This document shows, one piece after another, positions 1 through 10,100 of a stretch of 38,780 bases of DNA (within the stretch, counting starts at the first letter, position 1; the number at the start of each line of letters is the position of its first letter). Location of the stretch: NCBI GenBank assembly GCA_016927695.1, contig JAFGME010000103.1:1-38780 (forward strand). Direction: 5' to 3'. This DNA comes from Bacteroidales bacterium (GTDB taxonomy: Bacteria; Bacteroidota; Bacteroidia; Bacteroidales; JAFGHD01). Made by a program: the position numbers and the translations under genes. The notes beneath the pieces were generated by a model that saw nothing but the letters and a program-made list of their open reading frames with translations, was not told where the DNA came from and did no database searches.

Positions 1-3000
1 TGGCAGCAGTAGACGGGTTTACACTAAAATCGGGGTGGTCGGCCACAATATCATAAACAAAGAGGGTATCATTGCCGGCATTGTGAATATAAAAAGCCAG
101 TGTTGCCGAATCGCCCGGAACCACATTGCCAAAATTTAATACAGCGTGTGATACGGATATTTCGGGAGAGGATTTTTTCCCGATGATGAACTGACTGAAA
201 TCCTCAATGCCTTCAAAAATCAGGAAGTCATCACCGGAATTAACCGAATCCGCCGTAGAGAGTAAAATCCATTCTTCATCCGAGGTGGAAGGCCGGCTAT
301 ACAGCCGGAAATATTGCGGATAGTTTTCCTCGCCGGGCAGGATGTCTTCATTCAGCGAAAACTTTACATCCGCATTGAATGTGCCGCTTCCATAGCGGTG
401 CACCGCCCAGTATTGCAAGATACTATCCAGGTCATCAGGAAATATGTTGGGAAGTGTGTCAATCCTTGTCGCTGTGACAGCGGCTGCATTGTGGAGGTTG
501 TAGTAAACCGAGAGGCCGGTTCCTGAAAAATCAACGGTTCCATTGGCTTCGATCTGAGAATCCGAGGCGCCTCCGCCGAATGGAAAGGTTGAAGCCACCC
601 AGCAGGAATCATCCATATTGATCAGGTTACCAACGGATGCTACTGCAATGTTACTGACTTCGGATCCGCTTCCTTCATTCATCTGCCAGTAGCCAAGCAG
701 GCCGGTGGGTACACCGGAAAGTACCAAATGCATGTTTTCACGGACCTGTATGGAATCCAGGGCATAATCCCACATCCTCACTTCATCAATTTTTCCTTTA
801 AAATAGCTGTTTTCCCATCTTCCCAGCCATACATCATGTGACCCTGTATTGATCGCCATTGCTTTGGATGCCATTAAGGCGCCGTCATAATAAAGCCTCG
901 CCGTTGAGCCGTCATATGTCATGCAGTAGTGGTGCCATTTGCTTTTACTGTCAGGAAGAGTTACTATGAGGTCATAGGCTGTTCCCCAGAATTGCATTTT
1001 CCACTGATTATCGGTGAGGGTTGTCCGCAGAGAGAAATCCTTGCCATTTGCCCCGGTCTGGCCTGCCTGAAAGATTCCCCCGTCATTGAATGCTTCGGCA
1101 CAGGCCCAGGCTTCTATGGTCCTGGGAAGGTTGCCAGTAACCGCCAAATCCGTTCCGAGATTCACATAATCATCTGACCCGTCAAAATCAAGCGCTGTGC
1201 CGGGGAAATTGTCAGGGATAACTCCTTCCCCTTCGAGGGTCAGGAAGATTGTATCCATCAAAGGGGCAATATGCATGATGTATCCTTTATATTCCATTGG
1301 CGAGGAAGGTTGAAAACGGACATATACTGTGTCTGCAATGATTTGATTAACCGCCGGAAGGGAAAGGTTTTGCGAATAACCGCTATTTTCGTCTGACGAA
1401 ATGCTGTATGCGCTGTTGGAACAATGTAATTCAATATCACTGCCGGAAATTAAAGCCTTGACGAAATATTTTTTTACCGATGAGTTTCCGACCATCAGTT
1501 TTTCAAAATTCAGGGTGTCAACCTCCCTGGTCTTATAATGGGAAAGGGTGCCGTCAGATTTACCTATGACTAAATCATAGGAACTATTTCCATTCATATC
1601 GGTAAAGCAGGGCGTTGAATTGTATCCCACGTCTATTGATTGAAAACTGTTTGGAATAAAATCGAAGGTTGTGGAGTTGACACTTTGTTGCTCATAATGA
1701 TTAAGGATACCGTCTTCATTCCCAATAATCAGATCCAGTCGGCCGTCATCATCAACATCCGTTAAATTCGAAGACGACAAAGATCCGACGTCAATACCAT
1801 TGAAATTCACCGTCACCAGTGAAAAAGAGGTTGAATGAATACTTTGCTGTTCGAAATGGCACAGGGTACCAAAAACAGTTCCGCAAATAATGTCAAGGAG
1901 TCCGTCGCCATCAAGGTCTGAGAAAGAAGGTGAGGCGTAGCCATATATAAATGCGATGTGTGTAACAAAAGTAAAAGATGTTGAATTTTGACTTTGTTGC
2001 TCATAGTATTTAAGGCCTTCAGTGCTACCCCCGATAATCAAATCCAGCAGGCAGTCGCCATCCAGATTGGTAAAACATGGATATGCGTAACTGCCTACAT
2101 CAATATAATTGAACCACTCATCCACCAAGGCAAATAAATCCGATTGAATATTTTGCTGTTCATAATGACTTAAATATCCACCCGTTTTGCCAACAATTAA
2201 ATCAAGGAGTCCGTCATTATCCAAATCCGTAAAACAGGGGGCTGACCGGTCTCCAACATCAATCGAATTAAAAAAGTCTGATTCAAGGGAAAGAGAATGT
2301 GGAAGTTCCAGCAACGCAACGCCTTTGCGACGGACTTTACCTGAAAGGAATATAAGTGTTTCCGGTTCATCCGCATCGTCTGAATACACCGTGAGGGTAT
2401 TGCTGAAAACCATGCAGGACTGGGGTTTGAATTTGACCTCAATTTCCAAATGGTTGTCAGGAAGGATAGCGCCCGATGACGGGAATACTGTAAAATCGGG
2501 ATGGTCGGTTACTATGCCTGAAACCATGAGTGGCCCGGAGCCTTCATTGAAGATGTTCATAGTCAGGATGGCAGAATCACCGGAAACAACATTGCCGAAA
2601 TTAAGAAGAAGGGGATCAATGGATATCTCCGGGTTTCTGTAACATGTAATGATAAACTGGCCTGGGGAATTTAAGTTATTAAAAACAATAAAATTTTCCA
2701 CGGCATTCACCGAATCGGCCGTTTTTATGAATGACCAGGCGCCCTCGGAATTGGAAAGGCGGGAATACAGTTTTATGGTTTCGGGATGAAGTTCATCGAA
2801 CTCCAGGATATCTTCCTGAGGTGCAAATGAAATGTTTGCATTAAAGGAACCGGTTCCGAAACGGTTGATGGCCCAGTACTGTTCTGAAAACACCGTATCA
2901 TTGCCAACGGGAAAAATATTGGGAAATGTATCAATTTTTGACACGGTGACCGTAGCGCCGTTGTGGGCATTGTAAAACATGGAAATGCCTGTTCCGGTAA

Positions 3001-4753
3001 AATCCACTGTGCCGTTTGTTTCGGTCCGGGTATCGCTGGCGCCGCCGCCAAGAGGGATGGTTGATTTTATCCAGCATGCCGGTGAGCTGAAACCAAAAAG
3101 AATTCCATGATTGGCGTTCAAAAAATCATGCAGCAAACCTCCTGAGCTTTCGTTGAATTGCCAGTAGCCAACCAGGCCGCTTTCATTACCCTGCAGGCTG
3201 AGGTGGACATGCTCACGGATCGTTTCGGCATCAAGGGGGGTGTTCCAGATGCGCACTTCATCCATTTTCCCGTCGAACTGCCTGCCGGTTTGCTGTGCAT
3301 TTTCACCAAACATGACCGAATAGTTATTGGCGCTGATGTTGCCGGAAGTAACGATCATGTTGTCAAGGCGGCCATCGATATACAGGTATTTCACCGAACC
3401 GTTATACACGGCGGCAATGTGATGCCATTTCCCGTCATTCATGGCGGTGTTGCTGATCAGGTGTTCCTCGCCGGTGCCATCGGTATCAAAAGTGATGTAA
3501 CCGGTGTTGTTGTACCGGTGTATCCTCCATGAATTATCGCCCTTAGTAATAATTGCCTGCCAGGTTTTAGTGAAGGAATCAACTTTGAGCCATGCTTCAA
3601 CGGTCATGGCATTGGTAAAGTCGAATGCAGGTTCGTCCGAGATGATCACATAATCATTTACACCGTCGAAATCAAGAGCATTGGTGGGCGCCTGTATGCC
3701 TGTAGTGTATGACAATACCGCCCCATATGCGGTATCGGTTGCATTGATGGCGTAGGCCCTGAAATAGTATGTAGTCCCTTCACTCAGACCTGAAACATTG
3801 CTCACAAAAGACCCTGCCCCGGTGCCATCGCTGGTAAATCCGAGGCATGATGCAAGTTCCGGGTTTTGGTTGATATCCCACAAAAGGCCCCTTGCTGACA
3901 CAGGGCTTGATCCTTCGCCAACCACATCACCACCTCCGGTCAGTGCGTGGTAAGTAAAGCCGGATAATACGGCGGTAGCGACATAAGGAGCGCCATAAGG
4001 CCATTCCGAAGGCACCCAGTTGGAATTATCCATGTTAATGAGAGTGCCGTCAATTCCATTTCCTGAAATATCAGGAAGAATAGCGCCACTGATTTCATCA
4101 AAGGGATAATACACAACCAGCTCAGCCGGAACCGGATCAATGATTTGATGAATGTTTTGCCTGATTTGTTCCGGAGAACGGGCGACATTCCAGATTCTTA
4201 CTTCATCTATTTCACCCTGGAAAAAGTCGGTCGGAGTGGTTCCGTCCCATTCCTGACCTATGGAGAATTTACCTGTAGCAGGTGGCCTTACCGTAACTGT
4301 ATTGATCGTTTCCTCAATTCCGTTCAGAAACAATGCGGCATTATCGGAAGCATCGATTGTTAACGCCACATGATACCAGACTCCGGCAAGCAAAGTTGTG
4401 GTTCCGTAATACGACTGAATGCCTGAATAAAGTTTAATCCTGTGGTCGGAGCTCGTCCCGATCTGGATGTTGTTTGACCCGTCTGAGGTGTTGAATGCCA
4501 GTAGATAAGGACTGCTTGCTCCCCCGAAGGTTGGACAGAACCAACACTCTATCGTCAAATCAGCCGGATTGTTCAGGGCCTGGCAAACGCCATTGGCCGT
4601 GACATATTCATTCGAGCCATTAAAGTACAGGGCATTGCCGGGATTGGAGTCATCGCCTGTCCATATAATTTTTGTTCCGTTATCTGCGCTGAAACATGGC
4701 AGGTCAGCCACAAGAAGAAATGCCAATGCAGAAAGTAAATGTCTCATTTTCAT
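1..4753 (-). CDS. Giant secreted LamG/FG-GAP-like protein A, 3' end beyond the window
   Basis: The frame stays open from an ATG at 4753 to the left edge (about 1584 codons), so the C-terminus is missing. A signal peptide (MKMRHLLSALAFLLVADLP) begins it. Domains in order, approximate residues: LamG jelly-roll 35-215; FN3-like 250-350; LamG 354-541; an unnamed module starting GGGASD and ending QFII 565-697; ASH-like 704-807; five FG-GAP-like repeats with the core DLDNDGLLDLIVG 820-1064; another ASH-like stretch 1071-1171; LamG 1184-1354; a second copy of the unnamed module 1391-1517; and the start of another ASH-like domain. LamG and FG-GAP folds are known for glycan or protein binding and structural roles, so a cell-surface adhesin or binding protein is inferred. 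It lies 18 nt after the small acylphosphatase-like gene, probably in one operon. Its architecture resembles giant D, so I predict the same C-terminal module outside the window. Confidence 0.85.
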   Translation of the reverse strand, partial: MKMRHLLSALAFLLVADLPCFSADNGTKIIWTGDDSNPGNALYFNGSNEYVTANGVCQALNNPADLTIECWFCPTFGGASSPYLLAFNTSDGSNNIQIGTSSDHRIKLYSGIQSYYGTTTLLAGVWYHVALTIDASDNAALFLNGIEETINTVTVRPPATGKFSIGQEWDGTTPTDFFQGEIDEVRIWNVARSPEQIRQNIHQIIDPVPAELVVYYPFDEISGAILPDISGNGIDGTLINMDNSNWVPSEWPYGAPYVATAVLSGFTYHALTGGGDVVGEGSSPVSARGLLWDINQNPELASCLGFTSDGTGAGSFVSNVSGLSEGTTYYFRAYAINATDTAYGAVLSYTTGIQAPTNALDFDGVNDYVIISDEPAFDFTNAMTVEAWLKVDSFTKTWQAIITKGDNSWRIHRYNNTGYITFDTDGTGEEHLISNTAMNDGKWHHIAAVYNGSVKYLYIDGRLDNMIVTSGNISANNYSVMFGENAQQTGRQFDGKMDEVRIWNTPLDAETIREHVHLSLQGNESGLVGYWQFNESSGGLLHDFLNANHGILFGFSSPACWIKSTIPLGGGASDTRTETNGTVDFTGTGISMFYNAHNGATVTVSKIDTFPNIFPVGNDTVFSEQYWAINRFGTGSFNANISFAPQEDILEFDELHPETIKLYSRLSNSEGAWSFIKTADSVNAVENFIVFNNLNSPGQFIITCYRNPEISIDPLLLNFGNVVSGDSAILTMNIFNEGSGPLMVSGIVTDHPDFTVFPSSGAILPDNHLEIEVKFKPQSCMVFSNTLTVYSDDADEPETLIFLSGKVRRKGVALLELPHSLSLESDFFNSIDVGDRSAPCFTDLDNDGLLDLIVGKTGGYLSHYEQQNIQSDLFALVDEWFNYIDVGSYAYPCFTNLDGDCLLDLIIGGSTEGLKYYEQQSQNSTSFTFVTHIAFIYGYASPSFSDLDGDGLLDIICGTVFGTLCHFEQQSIHSTSFSLVTVNFNGIDVGSLSSSNLTDVDDDGRLDLIIGNEDGILNHYEQQSVNSTTFDFIPNSFQSIDVGYNSTPCFTDMNGNSSYDLVIGKSDGTLSHYKTREVDTLNFEKLMVGNSSVKKYFVKALISGSDIELHCSNSAYSISSDENSGYSQNLSLPAVNQIIADTVYVRFQPSSPMEYKGYIMHIAPLMDTIFLTLEGEGVIPDNFPGTALDFDGSDDYVNLGTDLAVTGNLPRTIEAWACAEAFNDGGIFQAGQTGANGKDFSLRTTLTDNQWKMQFWGTAYDLIVTLPDSKSKWHHYCMTYDGSTARLYYDGALMASKAMAINTGSHDVWLGRWENSYFKGKIDEVRMWDYALDSIQVRENMHLVLSGVPTGLLGYWQMNEGSGSEVSNIAVASVGNLINMDDSCWVASTFPFGGGASDSQIEANGTVDFSGTGLSVYYNLHNAAAVTATRIDTLPNIFPDDLDSILQYWAVHRYGSGTFNADVKFSLNEDILPGEENYPQYFRLYSRPSTSDEEWILLSTADSVNSGDDFLIFEGIEDFSQFIIGKKSSPEISVSHAVLNFGNVVPGDSATLAFYIHNAGNDTLFVYDIVADHPDFSVNPSTAA

Positions 4754-4771
4754 AGTCGTAAATTTTTAACT

Positions 4772-5119
4772 TTAAGAATTGCAGGTTTGCGATTTATTAA
4801 ACTGTTCAAGAATATCGAATTCTCTGAAGTGAAAGGATGATATTTCCTTAACTCCCTGAATTGTAACCTCAAATTCGGGCAGTACCGTTTTAATTTTATT
4901 CAGAAAAGTTGACAGGTTTCCTTTTTCACCCTCTACAAGAATCGAATAGGATTTTTGACTGAAATACCGGCATTCGCCCTTAACATTTGTATCATACGCC
5001 GTTTTCATGATCAGAAAAGCGCCCGGAAAGGGTGAATTCAGCGGATTACTGATGATTAACTGATATTGTAAAAGGTTTGTAAAGTCCATGATATTTTTTA
5101 TGGTAAAATTATTACTCAT
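4772..5119 (-). CDS. Small degenerate acylphosphatase-like protein upstream of giant A
   Basis: 115 residues from the ATG at 5119; an upstream TTG at 5152 is possible but less likely. From about residue 20 the sequence aligns end to end with the small protein at 30222-30491. Both match the acylphosphatase alpha/beta pattern: a first strand, a loop with G and F, helix 1, a V/I-(K/R)-G turn, a strand ending in VEGEKG or EAEGKE, helix 2, and a final strand after HF. In true acylphosphatases a catalytic Arg follows the GVGF loop and an Asn follows strand 2. Neither is present here, so enzyme activity is unlikely. No clear signal peptide is seen. The gene ends 18 nt before giant A. A chaperone, regulatory or partner role is only inferred from the same arrangement at giant D. 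Domain assignment is by eye. Confidence 0.65.
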   Translation of the reverse strand: MSNNFTIKNIMDFTNLLQYQLIISNPLNSPFPGAFLIMKTAYDTNVKGECRYFSQKSYSILVEGEKGNLSTFLNKIKTVLPEFEVTIQGVKEISSFHFREFDILEQFNKSQTCNS

Positions 5120-5250
5120 AATAACCAGAATCCAAATTTCAGGGTTGGACAAATGCCGGACATGGGAATAATAATTAGCTACACGGATACCTGTTTACCG
5201 GCAGGGAATAGCAGAAAAACAGGATCAGGCGCTGAAAATCAGGGGAATGC

Positions 5251-7086
5251 TCAGAACCGGGACATGAATTCTGTAAGGTCAGCTTCCGGTTCCAGTTCCA
5301 TTTTTTTCCTGAGTCTGTAACGGCTTTTAATCACCGCATCGGGCGAAACATTAAGCATCTGGGCAATCTCCTTGGTGTTCAGGTTGATGCGCATATAGGA
5401 ACACATCCGCATCTCATGCGCTGTAAGCTGTGGGTACTGGTACTGAAGGTTGTCGAAAAAGGATGGGTGCACCTCTATAAAATGACGTTTGAACTGGTCC
5501 CAGTCACCGTCGAGATTCAAATTGCCGCTGATCAGACCCGACACCTTACTGAAACACCTGTTTTTGTCGGTATCCGGCGAATTTTTCAGCGCTTCCATCT
5601 GATTCAGAATATCTTTTAATACATTGTTTTTGTTCATGATATGGATTACGTTTGCCGAAAGTTCCCTGTTTTGTTGTTCCAGTTTTTCCTTTTGCAGCCT
5701 GTTGATCTGTTGTTCGGCAAAAATCTGTTCTTCCAGTCTGCTTTTTTCGATTTCCTGCTTATCTGCTTCCAGTTTCCTGATTTTCTTCTCTTTTATGAGT
5801 GAGCGCGTTCTCCATCTGAAAAGCTGAAAAAGCAGTATAGTCAGCGCCAGCAGCCCTGAACTTCCCATAATAAGCAGGTTCCCGGTGGTTTTTTGTATCT
5901 TGATGTCTTTTTTCAGCAGTTCATTTTCTTTTTCCTTTTTCTCCGTTTCGTACCTGGTTTCCATTTCAGCGATCTGCCTGCTTCGTTCTTCATTAAACAG
6001 GCTGTCTTTAACCTGCGAGTACAGAAGATGGTACTTCAGCGCTTCGGAAGGCATCTGCCGGCTGAGGTAGTGATCAAACCGGTAAGAGTGTATTTTTTTA
6101 ATCAGGTCTTTGATCCCTGTCGATTTTGCAATGACTTCCGCCTCTTCAAGATGCTCCTCCGCTGGTATGTACCGTTTCATTGCAGTTTCAATCTTTGCAA
6201 TGTTTCCGAGCGTGTTTGCTATGCCCCATTTGTAGGCGAGGTTTCTGCTGATGGCCAGCGATTGTTGGTAATAACCTAAAGCCTTTTCCGGCTGATCCTG
6301 TTTTTCATAGATCAGACCGATGTTATTGAAATATCCTCCAAGGGCCACTGAGTCGTTTATCGTTTTACCGATTTCCACGGCTTCGTGGTAATACCCGAGC
6401 GCCCGTTCATAATCTCCGGATTCAATGGCAACAAGCCCCAGATTGTTAAGTGTGATGGAAATTTCCAGGTTTTGTTCCCTTTCCCTGCTCAGTGCAAGGG
6501 CTTTGTGGAGGATATCATTTGCTTTACCATGTTCGCCCAGTTCGATATACACTGTGCCGAGGTTATTCATCAGGTTGATGTAGAGTGAATACTTTTTTTT
6601 CGGATCCGGGATTGAATCCATATACCTTAGCCCCGTCAGGAATGCTTCCATGGCTTTGTCGTACTCCCCCAGATCCTTCAGCACATTCCCGATGTTGTTA
6701 TATCCGGTCAGCAGCCTTATCATGTAGGGTTCTGAATCAGGATTTTCCTCCAGGAGTTCTTTCATCTGTGCGATGAATTCCCTGATGTATCCGAAAGCGA
6801 TTGTGTTTTCGCCCATATTGTAGTGTATGATGGCCAGGCAGTTCCGGGCGGAGGCTGTCCATTCCCGGTTTTCCGATTCGAGGGCAAAAGCATAGGCAAG
6901 CTCTGCAAAATCTTTGCTTTTCTTAAAATCGGACCGGGAATGAATTCTCGAAAGCTGGATAAGCGTATTGAATTTCTGTTCGCCAGAGGATTTTGTCAAT
7001 GTCATTTCCAGGCTGTCAGAAAAATGATCGCCATAAACATACACAGAAGAGATTAAAATAAGCGCCAGGATAACCCAATTTTTCAT
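5251..7086 (-). CDS. TPR - transmembrane - LuxR-type HTH regulator (unit A)
   Basis: 611 residues from the ATG at 7086. This start gives a signal peptide (MKNWVILALILISSVYVYG) and lies 22 nt after a TATTTTTG promoter element; the longer frame begins with a TTG inside that element. About six TPRs cover residues 30-340 (A.LGYYHEAVEIGKTI-type repeats with NNLG and NNIG). A transmembrane helix lies near 399-423 and a long coiled coil near 425-480. The C-terminal HTH of LuxR/GerE type has NLNTKEIAQMLNVSPDAVIK as its core. By family this is a one-component regulator with periplasmic or membrane-linked TPRs and a cytoplasmic DNA-binding end. It sits directly upstream of the small gene and giant A and is a paralogue of 13110-14906. 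The ligand is unknown; control of giant A is inferred from position. Confidence 0.85.
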   Translation of the reverse strand: MKNWVILALILISSVYVYGDHFSDSLEMTLTKSSGEQKFNTLIQLSRIHSRSDFKKSKDFAELAYAFALESENREWTASARNCLAIIHYNMGENTIAFGYIREFIAQMKELLEENPDSEPYMIRLLTGYNNIGNVLKDLGEYDKAMEAFLTGLRYMDSIPDPKKKYSLYINLMNNLGTVYIELGEHGKANDILHKALALSREREQNLEISITLNNLGLVAIESGDYERALGYYHEAVEIGKTINDSVALGGYFNNIGLIYEKQDQPEKALGYYQQSLAISRNLAYKWGIANTLGNIAKIETAMKRYIPAEEHLEEAEVIAKSTGIKDLIKKIHSYRFDHYLSRQMPSEALKYHLLYSQVKDSLFNEERSRQIAEMETRYETEKKEKENELLKKDIKIQKTTGNLLIMGSSGLLALTILLFQLFRWRTRSLIKEKKIRKLEADKQEIEKSRLEEQIFAEQQINRLQKEKLEQQNRELSANVIHIMNKNNVLKDILNQMEALKNSPDTDKNRCFSKVSGLISGNLNLDGDWDQFKRHFIEVHPSFFDNLQYQYPQLTAHEMRMCSYMRINLNTKEIAQMLNVSPDAVIKSRYRLRKKMELEPEADLTEFMSRF

Positions 7087-7107
7087 TTCAGGTGATTTGT
7101 AATTCAC

Positions 7108-7115
7108 CAAAAATA
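7108..7115 (-). promoter_or_regulatory. Bacteroidota -7 element of the unit A regulator
   Basis: The minus strand reads TATTTTTG, an exact match to the Bacteroidota consensus TAnnTTTG. The ATG chosen for the regulator is 22 nt downstream. No convincing -33 TTTG is seen at the usual distance. It argues against the TTG start at 7110, which would lie inside it. Confidence 0.5.
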
Positions 7116-7146
7116 TACAACATCAATGAATTATAGGCTATTCTGC

Positions 7147-7185
7147 TTTTATTTTTCCATTTTTCACTTTCTACTTTCTACTATT
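7147..7185. repeat. T-rich heptamer-like tract after giant B stop codon
   Basis: Plus strand reads as imperfect seven-base units of the type TTTTCAC / TTTCTAC running up to and just into the stop codon of giant B. Similar but cleaner tracts follow giants C (14962-15010) and E (32373-32435). On the giant's coding strand it is purine-rich. It contains no clear hairpin. Confidence 0.6.
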
Positions 7186-10100
7186 ATTCCGGCACCTGCC
7201 CGCCTAATCCCGTATTGGGCGCCCACACATCATTCTTATCGTTGTTGTTCACTTGTGAGTCCAAATTAAAGTCGCCGGTCCGGTAACCCGAAGCGCCTGC
7301 CTGCATGGCCCATACATCGTTTTTGTCTGCATTGTTGATCTGCCCGTCGGCATTGCCATCGGCGCCAATCATGCCCCAGATGCCGGGGGCGATCTCCTTG
7401 TGTCCCTGTGTGCCGCCGTATGCCTGTGATGCATCATTGGTGAAGTCGCAAGAATACACTCCCCCGGTTTTTGTCAATGGCGCTGCCGACATTACCCCAA
7501 TATGACTTCTATGCCAGATTATGGCATACAAGGAATATGTTACTGTTTCGTTAAAGAATAAAAGTGATGTGCCATTGAGGCCTCTGACGCTCCCGTTTCT
7601 CATCAAAAAGGCAGCCTGCCGCGCCACGACGGCGGCTGAACCTGCCGAAGCCGCATCCGGGGCATCGCGCAGTTCAATTAACACCCAGTCAACCACATCC
7701 GTGCCGGGAATGGCGGCAACCGCTTCAGCGCCGGTATAATTCCATGGCACAATATGATAAGGCTGGGATAACGGAAATTCAGTCAACCCGATTAAATCTG
7801 TATTCATTTCAGAACCGTTGAAGGGCCCCTCAAGAAAAACTTTCAGATCGAGTGAAATGGCGGCAGTGGATTGATATTCAATGGCGCCCATATCAACCGT
7901 ATCATTGGCAATTCGCAAATTGCCGGCAAAATCGTACACAGGAAGCGACATCCCCGTGGTATCGGGATTCCCTGCATCAATGCACGGAGAACTGCTGCTA
8001 AGATGATAAGGGCCATGCGAGCCATAAATAAATACCGGATCGGAATCAATGTTCCCGGCGCCCGGATAGGAGCCCTCCACGTTGCAGTATTCGGCTGATA
8101 CACTCCCGCCTGCCACATTGATCTCATTGGGTGTATTTCCCCACAGGATGCTGCTGGCAAATAATGAGTTACTGTTTTGGTTATGAACGGCGCCGCCCTG
8201 ACCCCATCCATTTGCCGCATTTCCGGTAATGGTCGCGTTGTAAAACGCCTGATTGCCCCCGTCCAGATACACACCACCACCATGGCCATTGAGGGAGGAA
8301 TTGTTGCTGATGATGGCATTGTAAAAACGGGTAGTTCCGCTGCTTCCTCCCCCCACGTATAATCCCCCGCCCGAGTTGGCGCTGTTGCCTTCAACAAGGC
8401 AATTGGAAAAGGTTGAAGCAATTGCGCCGGAAGCATAAATCCCGCCTGCCCGATAGTCTGCCTCGTTGTAAAGTACCTGTGTGTTGTAGAAATCAGGGCT
8501 GGAAGAATAGGAAATATACACTCCTCCGCCTGTTCCATTGTAACCACCTTGTGATGGCGCCTGGTTTTCCTGAATAAGTGTGTTGCTGATGGTTCCGTTG
8601 CAGACGAAAAAGAAACAGAGTCCGCCTCCATTGGCAGCCGTGTTTTTATAAATGGTCAGCGAGTCGAGCGTAACATCACTGTAAAGTGTTGCATAAATAC
8701 CTCCTCCGCCATATATGGTAGAATTATGAGCAATCAAAGCCTTCAAAATGGTCGGATCGCTGGATGAAGCCATGATACCTCCTCCATATTCATGGGCATA
8801 ATTGTGCGAGATGGTGGCATCATAGATATACGGGCTGCTCTCTTTACAATAGATACCGCCTCCGGTTTTTGTTGCTTGATTTTCTGTAACAAGTACATTT
8901 GAGATGGCAGGCGAGCTGCCTTCCTCCAGCCGGATTGCGCCGCCGTGTTGCCCGTATCCTTCCCGAAAGGTGATACTGTCAATCGAAAAACCAGTATCAT
9001 CGTAACAAAACAGCAGGTGGTTTTTATCTTCTCCGTCAATAACGGTTACATCTATGCCGGCGCCTTTCATTGAGACATAGGATCGCCAGTTGACAGGGAA
9101 CACTTCTCCGGTGGCTCCTTCCGAATAGGTACCTTCGGCCAGCCAAATAGAGCGGGGATTTGCCTCTTCCGCCAAAATCTTCATGCAGGCCATGTGCATG
9201 GTTTTTAAGGGTGCGGAGGAACTTGTTCCTGAATTACTATCAGAACCTGTGGGGCTTACATAAAGGTCACCTGCCATCTGATCAACCACATGGTTGCTCA
9301 TGTTCATGGTAAAACTCTGTGTGGGATAAACAAAATGTTTGTTGATATACTGAACGGTAAAGGTATCCACAACCACATGTTTAATGTTCGCCATATTTCC
9401 GGTATAGAACAGGTCGAGGCCTGCCGCTCCGGCATAGTTCAGGTAGATATTTGATTTATTTACAGGATCGAAGGTGCACGAGCCGTGTGCCTCAAAATAC
9501 AATCCGCCGCCGTACAGATCGGCCCAATTGTGCCGGAACACATCTCCTGCCGAATTAAAATGGGAGGTATGAATATGCACCGCCCCGCCATATTCGGCCG
9601 TGTTGTTCTGTATGGTGTTTCCTGAGAGGTTGATTTGTGTGTAGATGCCAAACACGCCTCCTCCCGACAATGCCCGGTTATTTTCAATCGTGTTGTTTAC
9701 GAGCAACGGCCCGTTTGATCCGTGTATGTAAACGGCCCCTCCCTGGTTGGTCACCCGGTTTTTGTTCAGCAGACAGTTTTCTACAAGAACATCGCCTGAG
9801 CTCGTAAAAAGGAGGGCGCCTCCTTTATATTGGACGGCGGGATTGCCTCTGCCAAAAGTTACACGGCAGTGGCGAAGAACAGAAGAATCCTGGCTGTTGC
9901 TCTCTGTGTTGTAAAACCTGATCCCTTTCCAGCCCGTGACCGTATCGGAAGGGGCGAAGTTGATCCGGTCGGCGTGGGTACCTTCCGCCAGCAGGCGTCC
10001 ACGCACCTCCAAAGCAAAATTTCCCCTGAATATGAGCGATACGCACGGCTCAATCACCAATTCATCGCCCTGCGGCACCATCAGGTCTCCATCAACATAA

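Noticed and set aside
2187..2642. 151-codon plus-strand frame opposite giant A
   Set aside because: Ser/Arg/Pro-rich translation with no domain, antisense to a well-supported coding region.
364..4188. Series of short minus-strand frames across the left 4.2 kb
   Set aside because: All lie in one phase, while another phase is open without a stop from 4753 to the edge and encodes LamG, FG-GAP-like and ASH-like domains. The short frames are shadows of giant A.
5120..5250. Search for a direct-repeat operator upstream of the unit A small gene like that of unit D
   Set aside because: No repeat of the TTCGGAATNGTAAAA type or other convincing paired motif was found there; no TAnnTTTG match either.
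7843..8631. 262-codon minus-strand frame inside giant B
   Set aside because: It lies wholly within the giant B coding frame in another phase, with no domain, odd composition and no promoter; it is a shadow of the repeat-rich GC-balanced region.
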